NCBI GenBank assembly: GCA_004194705.1
Contig: SADC01001204.1
Coordinates: 868,001-932,000 of the forward strand
Origin: Ditylenchus dipsaci
Taxonomy: Eukaryota > Nematoda > Chromadorea > Rhabditida > Anguinidae
Length of the DNA stretch: 64,000 nucleotides
Reading direction: 5' to 3'
This document shows, in pieces, positions 43,001-51,125 of this stretch. The position numbers and the translations under genes were made by a program. Position 1 is the stretch's first letter; every line of letters starts with the position of its first letter. Under the pieces are notes generated by a model. It was not told where the DNA came from and made no database searches. It saw only the letters and a program-made list of their open reading frames with translations.

Positions 43001-46000
43001 GGTCCCTAGGGGTGCCACTAAATCGAGGTTTGACTGTAGTCAGAGTCGGACATGGAGTAAAGGGTGTTCCCAATAAAATTTACTTCAATTCCAATTGTTA
43101 CCTGTCTACAGCGGCTGTGTTTTTTTGGGTTGGCCAGACTTGCGGACAACATTTTGCGAACGCAACACTTGCGGACCGAATTTTGCGACTTTGCGGATAA
43201 ACCGAACTTTGGCAAAAAGGAGCAGAAAAAAAGGTATCTCAAGCCAGAGTGAAGGATGACAGCATTAAAAACTAAGTTAGTCGAACCTGTGACTTAGGCG
43301 ATGCTTATATGAAGTTTGCAAATTCTCGTCCGCAAATCTTGCGTCTGCAAGGTTTGATCCGCAAAAGTTGAGGCGCAAAACCTCATCCGCAAGCTTTGTC
43401 CGCAATAATTACGTCCGGAAACACGCATCCGCAAAATATTGTCCGCAAGTCTGGCCAACCCGTTTTTTTGACACCAAAAGTCTTTTAATGTTTAATTATT
43501 TTATCATAATTTGCTAAAAAATCAACACTTTCGAATAGGAAAAAGCGTCATATTTAGAGTAAGAGTCGGAGTTGGAGTAAATGAGTGTTCACAATAACGA
43601 CTTAGTTCAACTCCAACTATTGTAAAAAAGCCATAAAAACCGACTGCCATCTACCCTACCTAGCTTTTTGTGCAAAATAATTACTTTAAGCAAAAAAGGA
43701 GTGGGGCCGAACCGTGAATTGAACACGGACCTCTCCGACCCGAACGGAGAATCATACCACTAGACCATTCGGCCATACAACCAATGATAACTAAGCCTAT
43801 TCAGACTTCGAGATAATATTTTTGACAATATTTCTGGAAAGCCTTTGTTTAAAAAAAAGTTTTTTAGGATTGCCTGATAGATATACGACTTGCTGTTCAT
43901 AAAAGAAGAGAGATACTTTCATCTATCGCAAGAAGCTTTTCTAATAGACTTCACTTTTTGTCAATTTTTTTACATTTTTCTCTTTAAATTCAAGATTATT
44001 TTTCAAGAGATGACATTATCACGAAGTTCTGTGATCGTAGTTTCCAGCAAGAAACTAAAGTTTCTACCCCTTTCTTTTAGAGGCAACGGCATTAATTTTT
44101 TGAAAGAAATGTTTTGAAACAGTTAATCACTAAATTCGGTAGAACTTTTTCCTAAGTCCCACAAGCAGGCGAAATGTTTTTGAAAAGTCTGAATTTTTCA
44201 AGTATTACTTCAAAATAATATTTTCGCACTGAAAAATGAAAAAATTTAAAAGTCCAACCTGAATAATCGATTTGATAGTTTTGGGCATATTTGCATAAGT
44301 AAGATTATTTATGAAATTCTAAACTATTAAGAATGGCTTCAAAAAAAATTTTCTCGAGGAAATTTTTTAACTACCGTATATTCTCTATTAGAAGGCCGGG
44401 CCTTCTATTTTTCAACCCTAAAAAAGACGGAAAAAAATATTTCGATTTTGAGATTTTTGAATGCTCAACTAAAATTTTAAAAGTGGAATCAGGTGAGCTC
44501 GTGCTAACTAAGAAAACGCGAAAAACAGATTTGCGAATTTCTTTTTCTAGGCTGATATATAGGTCCTCAAGGGGCCTTCTATTAGAGAGGGGCCTTCTAT
44601 TAGAGAGGGGCTTCTAATCGAGAATATACGGTAAACTTTCTTATTCATTTTTTGGCGAAAAATATATACTTCCCTTAAAAACGAACGATTTTATAATGAA
44701 GAAACCCCAAAAATTGCAGCATAAATTTTAAATGTTTCCAGATTTTTTGACGACTTGATCGCCAACATGGATTGTGAGAATGAGACAATAGCTATGATAA
44801 AGAAAGTTGGTCAACACCACGCTATTCTCAACACTTCTTGTGGATTTCACGCTGACATCTGGGAACATTTGGGCGAGATAACTATGGAGAAATATGTTCT
44901 GCGGATGCTGTCCAGGTAGATTTTTTAGACGAAATTTCGCTTGGAACATGTGGTTATTAGTGTAATTGTTGCAGAAAACGAGAGAAGCGGGCAGAGCTTG
45001 GCGCACCGTCATTGCCTTTGTCACCGACAAACTTAGATTTGGGTTTGAGGGAGAGACCAAAGCATACTCAAGGTAATTCAAGTCGAAAGACCTCAATGCA
45101 GTTTAGGTGAAGAGGGGGGGGGCTGAGCTTTTTATGTTACAATCCGAGTGCTCATAATGGTCATATAAAAGTCTTGGTGTCCCCATTGTTTTCATCGAGT
45201 TTTTCTAAATTTGTATCGTAAGGAAAACGCCCAACTATAAAACGAAAACAATTCGAATTTTTATTTGTTCTCAGAGTTTTTTTCATGTTTTTCGATGAGC
45301 TGAACACGAAATACATTCCAGTAGTCATACCTGGAATGAAGTACAAATTTTTTGGATGTCTTGACCTACTAACAAGTTGATATTTGACAGATCCCAAATC
45401 GAGAAAAAATCGGCTTGGGCACCAAGGCATGAAAAAAGTAAAATTTTTGTCGTCAAACCCATGTTTTTCGTGTTCAGCTCACCGAAAAACATAAAAAATG
45501 GTAAGAGCAACTAAAAATTTGAATGCTTTTCATTCCTCGCCAGTTCCCCCGTTATTTTAAAATTTGTATTTTTTCAAAATTGATAAATAAAATTAGTCTT
45601 AAAAAGCCATTTTCTATTGTTTCGATTAAGTTATAAAATTAGGCGAATTGTAAAAAATTAAGTAAATAAACATTTCAAAAATAAAATTTCGAAAACAGCG
45701 GGAGGACCAAGCCATATTTTTTTTGGCGAGGCACGATATAATTTTTAGCGTCATGAATGTGGTCTTTCTTCGGCTTACAAACTTAGACTGAAACTAAAGG
45801 TGTTTGATGGAGCTATTCTAACTTCAAGAAATATACATCGAAAACGTGCATGGATATGTGGGATGGTCGGTGGAAAAAGGAAACATGTAAAGAAACGTTT
45901 CAAAGCTGTTTTTCAACCGTTAAAGACATAAACACATGAAAAAAATTGTCTAAGTCTCAGTCTAAGTCTCACTCCGTGAACACCTTAGACTGAGACTCAG

Positions 46001-46440
46001 ACTTAAACTAAGACTTAGACTGAGAATAAAAGGTGTTCATGTAGCCAAAAAAGTCTCGGTCTAAGTCGAAGTCCGTGAACGAGCCATAAAAGAAGGTTTG
46101 ACTGTGGTCATTTCAATCTTTTTGTGGCAGCTTTTTTTATCGATAACTTTCAAATTGATTTGGTCTCTATAAGAAAAAAGTGGTGCCGGAGGATTCAAAC
46201 ATTTGGAACCGGACTTATTGGTGTGGCCATGCCCTTTAGGTCAAGGCTCAACAGATTATCAAAATAAAAAAAAAGAACCTATCAGAAAAAAATTACGGTT
46301 ATTTTAGACGATCGTCGGCGGAACACGTCATAGGACACTCAGACGAGGACAACGGAGAACTAATAAGAAAGTTGCAACAGATGCGAATGGATTATAGTTA
46401 TGCTTCAGCAGCTGATGATGATCAGCTAGAGCAACAATAA
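40080..46440 (+). CDS. Globin with N- and C-terminal extensions, 5' incomplete
   Basis: Six exons are joined by matching phases: 40080-40178, 40541-40688, 44048-44110, 44742-44915, 44983-45072 and 46308-46440 (TAA). The start is Ser-rich (CGASSSLAGNNLSRKGSKLG). The globin fold begins LTFSQRMALVSSW (helix A Trp) and MRKIFVELKW (B/C), continues SFRGNGINFLKEI (helix E, where an Asn-Gly stands in the usual His-Gly place) and FFDDLIANMD, then KVGQHHAIL (proximal His, F8), CGFHADIWEHLGE (G) and AWRTVIAFVTDKLRFG (H). The acidic tail ends YASAADDDQLEQQ. Globins bind haem and O2 or act in redox or signalling; the exact role is unknown. The fifth exon keeps frame only from an AG at 44982; the more canonical TTGTTGCAG at 44974 would shift it. 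Introns hold the elements at 40823, 41047, 42853, 43127 and 44372. The true start codon was not found. Confidence 0.75.
40823..41532. mobile_element. Mariner-like MITE in a globin intron
   Basis: CATGGCGTCCCGAAATTACG at the left and the inverted CGTAATTTCGGGACACCCTG at the right, next to TA (40821-40822) and TG. CAGGGTGTCCCG-type tips with TA targets are common in mariner elements. It is interrupted by the TA element at 41047-41311. No transposase frame is seen. Confidence 0.65.
41047..41311. mobile_element. TACCGTA-class TA MITE, word TAATTACCCCC
   Basis: TACCGTATTTTCTCTATTAA to the inverted ATAGAGAAAATACGGTA, TA boundaries. GGGGGTAATTATTAGAGA-type words occur three times at the right. The shared body (CAACCAAAATCTAAAAAGTG, AAAACGCAAAAAACAGATTT) is intact. 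Nested in the mariner-like element at 40823. Confidence 0.9.
41550..41960. repeat. Foldback family copy
   Basis: GGGGCTTGAGAGTTAGAGATGCG, AGACATGATTCCGAGAAG, CATATAGAGTCTC, CGGCCCAGTTGG.AACATGG, TCAAAAGGCGCCAATTT and GGGTCGAGAAACACGAATATG follow the order of the family copy at 3350-3800. Confidence 0.7.
42110..42365. repeat. Palindromic repeat, TTATTGTCGATTCTCGTAG
   Basis: TTTTTTATTGTCGATTCTCG and CAAGAATCGACAATAAAAAA are inverted, as are GAAAGTGGTTGCC and GGCAACCACTTTGAC, and TGAAAAATTTGAGAAATA with its complement. Centre near 42235. Noncoding. Confidence 0.65.
42630..42850. repeat. Word patch, AACCGGTCGGTTAACCG
   Basis: AAACCGGTCGGTTAACCGAA, AAAACCGAAAATTGGTTAA, ACCGGTTTA and GAAATCGGTATCG recur in both orientations. 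Probably a decayed word element. A minus frame here has no recognised domain. Confidence 0.4.
42853..43036. mobile_element. Pogo/Tigger-like TA MITE, word GATTTAGTGGCACC
   Basis: CAGTCGAACCTCGATTTAGT to its inverted end AAATCGAGGTTTGACTG, TA on both sides (42851-42852, 43037-43038). The word GATTTAGTGGCACC occurs five times, with GCCAAACTTGGCC in the centre. 184 bp, noncoding. Confidence 0.9.
43127..43461. mobile_element. MULE-like word element, word CTTGCGGAC
   Basis: GGGTTGGCCAGACTTGCGGA at the left and the inverted TCCGCAAGTCTGGCCAACCC at the right. Both flanks read GTTTTTTT (8 bp, or 9 with a one-base slip). TTGCGGAC-type words fill 43140-43200 and 43330-43450. Noncoding. Confidence 0.75.
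43704..43774 (-). tRNA. tRNA-Pro (CGG)
   Basis: The minus strand starts GGCCGAATGGTCTAGTGG and closes with TTCGGCC plus discriminator C; all seven acceptor pairs hold. The anticodon arm is CTCCG-TTCGGGT-CGGAG, giving anticodon CGG. The T arm is CCGTG-TTCAATT-CACGG. It lies within a long intron of the globin gene on the opposite strand. Confidence 0.95.
44372..44633. mobile_element. TACCGTA-class TA MITE, word GAAGGCCC, in a globin intron
   Basis: TACCGTATATTCTCTATTAG to the inverted AATCGAGAATATACGGTA, TA boundaries. The word GGCCTTCTATTAGAGAGG occurs twice at the right, then a shorter CTTCTAATCGAG. The shared body is intact. It interrupts the globin intron 44111-44741 without touching exons. 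Confidence 0.9.
45948..46090. repeat. Word array, AGTCTAAGTCTC
   Basis: AGTCTAAGTCTCAC.CCGTGAAC and the inverted TTAGACTGAGACT repeat about ten times. AAAGGTGTTC and its complement GAACACCTT recur. It lies in the last globin intron. Confidence 0.55.
46130..46240 (+). repeat. Direct repeat pair with 46775-46850
   Basis: TATCGATAACTTTCAAATTG, GATTTGGTCTCTATAAGA and AAAAGTGGTGCCGG occur here and at 46780-46848 in the same orientation. This copy continues to GGCCATGCCCTTTAGG, a decayed TTAA-class end. Confidence 0.55.
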
Positions 46441-46572
46441 AGCCACTTAACTTTTTCACTTGTTTTTTAGGACAAAGCTTGCCTCGAGGTAAATCTGACT
46501 GAGATACTAAAAGGTTTTCTTGAATCTGGATTAATTGAGAATACGCCAAAATTATTATCACTTGTCAAGATA

Positions 46573-46680
46573 CGGTCGAGTCTCATTATAACTTATGCGC
46601 CAGGGACCGACCCTAGGGCCACTTTACAACTGAGGTGCGCTAAAACGAGAGTGATTTCACCTTAGAGGGACCATGACCTT
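46573..46680. mobile_element. Pogo-like MITE, decayed left half
   Basis: CGGTCGAGTCTCATTATAAC after TA, followed by GACCGACCCTAGGGCC and CTAAAACGAGAG. The right tip is not recognisable. Confidence 0.5.
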
Positions 46681-47109
46681 CAACCCGATCGCTCATTCAA
46701 AAAACACCAACTTCAATGTCCCGAAGAGATTATTTTTGGCAGAAATTCCCAGAGGACCTCCCAGAGGACCCATGCCAGCTTTTTGTCGATAAATTTCAAA
46801 TTGATTTGGTCTCTATAAGATAAAAGTGGTGCCGGGGATTGAATTTTTTATGTTCTTTTGTCATACTTTCCTGAAATTTTTATTTTTTTTAATTTATTGC
46901 TGTTTCGAGACATTTATATGTCAATCTACACATTCGTGGTTTGTATTTTCATGAATTCAAAAGTAAAGAAAGGCTACATCTGAAGTGCAATATCAAAAGT
47001 CTAAATTTCATAAGGAAATCTTGTATTAAGGGTTTTTTTAGACTTTTATCGTACTTTTTATTTTATTTTTTTGCACTAGCTTGTGGCTCTTGATTTCAGC
47101 TTTCTAACG

Positions 47110-47460
47110 AGCCATCGAACTCTGTTTTTTATGCAGTAGGCCCTGGAAAGTAAAAACCTGTTCAAAATATTTTTTTTTGCCTGTGGCCCCCCTTGAGCCT
47201 GAAGTGGCTCCTATTTTGTCCCTTCCTTCCCTATACAGCTTGCTTGTTCCTCTTTGAATAGCCTTTATAGGCCTTTTATGGCAAATTATCACATAAAACG
47301 GTCTTTAGACACTCCCAAAAATCATGATTGTGGGGGGGGGGGTGTATCGAATTAGCGCCAAAAAGCTTATTTGGAGACCTTGCATGTTTAATCAAGCTAA
47401 AATTTTTGTGACTTTTCTCAGCTAATCGGGTGCATGGCGAAAATTCTCCGGAGTTTTGGA
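47110..47460. repeat. Foldback family, decayed copy
   Basis: ACTCTGTTTTTTATGCAGTAGG, GTAAAAACCTGTTCAAAATA and CCCTTCC..CTATACAGC follow the family order. The rest, to a G run at 47332-47342, is too diverged to place. Confidence 0.45.
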
Positions 47461-47878
47461 GGAACTCCAATTTTTGACGTCTCTGCTAGAAAAATGCTTT
47501 ATTCTGACACCGGATTCATGTTCAGCATCGTTGATTGCAGATTAACCTTTTAAAGTCACAACTAAATTTTAGTTTGCAAATTTCTTTCGTGAAAACAAAC
47601 ATCTATAAAAATTCAGGATTTTAAATTTGACTGGGAGTTTTAGATTTAAATTGTACTTAGTTATGCAATCGACCAGTTTCCGAATTCGGTTAGCAGGGAT
47701 GTCGAATAATGAAATTCACCCAAATTTTCTCCGCTGAATTTTCTATATTCGAATTTTCCCTTGCCGGATCCGTATTTATTAGCTTATTGAAGCCTTACAT
47801 ACCAATCTTCAAGACAATTACGTTTTAAAAAGTTTGTATTTTCGAACAAAATAATAGCTAAAAATGGTTCTGAGTTGG

Positions 47879-49297
47879 GTAAGCTTTCGATTGCGGATTT
47901 TCAAATGCGGATTCCACATTTGCGGATTTTACTTTTGCGGATTTACATTTGCGGGTATTGAAATGCGGATTTCACATTTGCAAATTTTCAAGTGCGGATT
48001 TTTATTTGCGACTTACATATTTGCGGATCTTTTTTCACGGTTTCAGCATTAGCGGATTCTCTTTTGCAGATTTTCACTATTTTCGCATTTTCATTTGTAG
48101 ATAGCGAATTTTCAAATTAGTTCTTACACATTTAGAAATAAATGGCTGAATTAGCCTCAACGGCGTACGATTAAAATATATCAATCGTTTTGAACACTTA
48201 AAGGGGCATACCCACGCTAATAAGAGGTGGTGCGCGGGAATTCAATTTTTTTCCTAATTTTCCTTCCCTGTGCGGATTTTTCAACTTGGTTTCTAACAAA
48301 ACAAGGCCTAGAATTTAATTTTAGGTATAGTTTTGTTAGAAACCAAGTTGAAAAATTCGTACGTAAATCCAAATCCTACGATAAAGAAAAAAAGCTGAAT
48401 TGTCGTGGGACAACAGTTGTCGGAGACGGCAATGGCTCTTTAAGTTTTCAGATGTGATTTACAAAAGTGTGACACACGCCCGGTCTCAAATACTATATAG
48501 AGATCCCAGGTATCAAATCCTTTGTTCATTAGGCGGAATTGGAGGGATTTCAAATGGAAGACGGTTTTGTTTGCGGCAGGGTTGGCAATAAGTGGCTTTC
48601 AGGCCAACAAGTGAAGTTTTGAAAAAATCATTTTTTCACCTTCATTGTTTGTTTTCTAGTGTATTCTATCAGCGCATCTAACATTTTTATATACAAATCT
48701 AAAGACATTTTCCTTTTTTTGAAATCTTGCAAGCGCATACTATTGCGGAAAAATTGAAGCAATAAGAACCTTTAAAAAATTACACAAAAAAATAAGGTGG
48801 ACTCAGATGTGGCCTGAAAACCCACTTCTTGCGAACCCTGGTTGCTGTATCGTACATCAATATAAGGTCTCTGATTGCTTGATCTGTTGCTGGAGCTTGA
48901 TCAGAGCGTAGACGGCTGGATCTTTTCATATTAGCTCAAATTCGTTTCCGTCGTTTGTTCTTCTTTAATAGCTCTAAATAAGTCATTTATGGCGAAGAAA
49001 AGTAGAATTGTGTACGAATATAAAAATCCGCAAATGCAGAGTACGCATGTAACAAGTCCGCAAATTTGATACTAGAGTCCGCAAGTGAATGATCCGCAAC
49101 TGTGCAATCCGCATTTGAAAATCTGCGAATGTGAAGTCTGCAAATGTGGAATCCGTGAAAAACCCCGCAAATTTAGGATCCGCAAGTGTGTATCCGCATT
49201 TGAGAGTACGCAAATGTAGGATCCAACTCTGTATATCCGCATATGACAATCCGCAAATGTGGAATCCGCATAAAAAATCCGCAATCGAAAGCTCGCC
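47879..49297. mobile_element. MULE-like word element, word TTTGCGGATTTTC (1.4 kb)
   Basis: The tips AAGCTTTCGATTGCGGATTTT and the inverted AAAAATCCGCAATCGAAAGCT match. About twelve variants of CATTTGCGGATT fill 47890-48070 and a similar number, inverted, fill 49020-49280. The flanks CTGAGTTGG (47870-47878) and TTGAGTTGA (49298-49306) share seven of nine bases. The core contains the TTAA element at 48202-48439 and no transposase. Confidence 0.75.
48202..48439. mobile_element. TTAA-class MITE with two different ends
   Basis: TTAA (48198-48201) then AGGGGCATACCCACGCTAAT; the other end reads GTCGGAGACGGCAATGGCTCT then TTAA (48440-48443), in part. The palindromic body (AACTTGGTTTCTAACAAAAC and inverse) is the standard one. 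The right tip is of another variant, also seen at 62178. Confidence 0.82.
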
Positions 49298-49777
49298 TTG
49301 AGTTGATCCAGTCTTGAGTCAGTTTTGACTCGACTTGAGCTTTTTTCGTTTTATACTGTTTTTAAAAAGTAATTATTTGATTTCAGTTTATTTATATGTT
49401 CATTTGGTGCATTTCAAATAAAATATTTTTTGAGACATTTGAACTAGTTTTGGGGCAGTTTTTTTTATTTAAAGTTTCCGTATTACTCGTATAACCCTTA
49501 AACTACTAAGTGGGTCTTTACGACCCATGTAAACTTTCGAATTTGTTAGAATATGTTTTTTTACAAATTCGAATTTTTGTTATAATGTAAGTAATATCTC
49601 ATTTGAAAGCTTATTCATTGATGTGTATAGCATTTTTTTAGTTGTTCAAAAAATTTTTTAGCTTTGGTTTACAGTAAAATTATTAACTCACTCCTTCTTT
49701 TCTAAAAGCTTTTTATCTCATTGTAAAAGAAAAATTATTCGAAACTTTTTGTTGTAATAAATAGCGCTTTCTTTGTA

Positions 49778-50373
49778 CAGTCGAACCTCGATATAAAGAA
49801 CCCTCGATACAGCGAATCATTCGGAAAGTTTGGTTGGATTTGACTAAAACATAATTAAGTATACCCTTGATTTATTGACCCTTGCATGAATGATCAGTTA
49901 GCTTTCACAGATTCTTATTGTTTGTTGGTAAGCCCTCTTCCCGCATTTACTCTAATTGTCGCCCCAAGGCGCTTATGCTGTGATGTAGCTCTTAAAAAAG
50001 GAGTGCTCCGTTTTTATATATCCTTGGCATAACAAAAAAAAATTATTTTACTCGCATATATGATGAAATTTCTATATGACGAAAATTTTCAAACAATTTT
50101 GCAACAAAAAAATGTGGATATAACTAAACTTTCGAACAAAAAAGAGGGTGAGCATATTAGAAGAGGCTAGAATTAGAAGAAATACGGCATGGATAATAGG
50201 AAGACATGTGTTTAATTCAACATTATTAGGCGAAAAATCTCGATATAACGAATTTTTTTATTTAGTTTCAGTTAAATTACCTCGATATAACGAACCTCCG
50301 ATATAACTAAAACCTCGATATAACGAACATTTTTTCCGTCCCCCAGGGGGTTCGTTATATCGAGGTTCAACTG
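49778..50373. mobile_element. Pogo/Tigger-like TA element, word GATATAACGAACC
   Basis: CAGTCGAACCTCGATATAAA to the inverted GTTATATCGAGGTTCAACTG, TA on both sides (49776-49777, 50374-50375). The word CTCGATATAACGAA occurs five times in the right arm. Inside is a decayed TACCGTA-type end (ATTAGAAGAAATACGG, near 50175). No transposase frame. Confidence 0.88.
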
Positions 50374-50458
50374 TATTACAAGAAATATCAAGCTTCGCCC
50401 TGGCAAATAGCTAAAATTGGCTTTTCGAAAAATGTGAATTTTACACCAATATTTAAAT

Positions 50459-50642
50459 TAGTGCTGCGCATTTGTGTTTTTGCGATGTTGCGATGCGATG
50501 TTTTTGGGTCCGAGGAATTGCGATGCGATTTTGCGATGTTTCAAAACTTTGCGATGCGATGTTGCGATGCGATGTTTAAGGCAAAATTTCGTGCGATGTT
50601 GCGATGTTTGCGATGCGATATATCGCATCGCACGCAGCACTA
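50459..50642. mobile_element. hAT-like word element, word GCGATGTT, 8-bp duplication ATTTAAAT
   Basis: TAGTGCTGCGCATTTG at the left and GCACGCAGCACTA at the right, flanked by exact ATTTAAAT at 50451-50458 and 50643-50650. GCGATGCGATGTT words fill the whole 184 bp; the right arm carries GCGATATATCGC. TAGTGCTG tips with an 8-bp duplication are hAT-like. Confidence 0.85.
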
Positions 50643-51125
50643 ATTTAAATGCTTTTTTAATCCAATATCTTAGGTAAATAATCAAAATCTAAATGTACGG
50701 GCAGAAAAGGCATGACAAACTGGCGTGTCACTAAAAATGGTCATTGGTCTGTAGTTTATTGATAAAAAACTACAAAGCTTGTTTTAGTGCAAAAAAAACC
50801 CTGCCGTAGTTTGAGTGCTAAGATGTTGCTAGAGTGCTACAAGCAACATCCTCAAATGAAGAGGTAAATTGACTGAGACCAGTTTTAGAAAACTGGTCAA
50901 AAAACAATGCCAAAAATTCTGTCTTGAATTTAGGAATGCCGCATAATTAGAGGATATACGGCATATCAAGAGTCGCGTTATATCGAAAGTTGGCTGTATT
51001 TTGGTACTAAAATATGGAAATGCTCCTGAAAGTATTAAACCAATGCACATTTTGTACCCATTTTTTCCTTATTAAATTAAAATTACAAACACAAAACATT
51101 CAATGACACCATCATTTGACTGCAT
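50643..51125. other. AT-rich stretch downstream of the hormone receptor gene
   Basis: Includes a decayed TACCGTA-class end (complement of GCCGTATATCCTCTAATTAT) near 50935-50962. Downstream on the minus strand AATAAA-like signals for the receptor gene are not clear. Confidence 0.3.

Noticed and set aside
45274..45500. Protein-like frame (MFFDELNTKYIPVVIPG) inside the last globin intron
   Set aside because: It contains a TGA, and the region is partly palindromic (CATGTTTTTCGATGAGCTGAAC with its complement near 45460), so a repeat explains it better than an exon.
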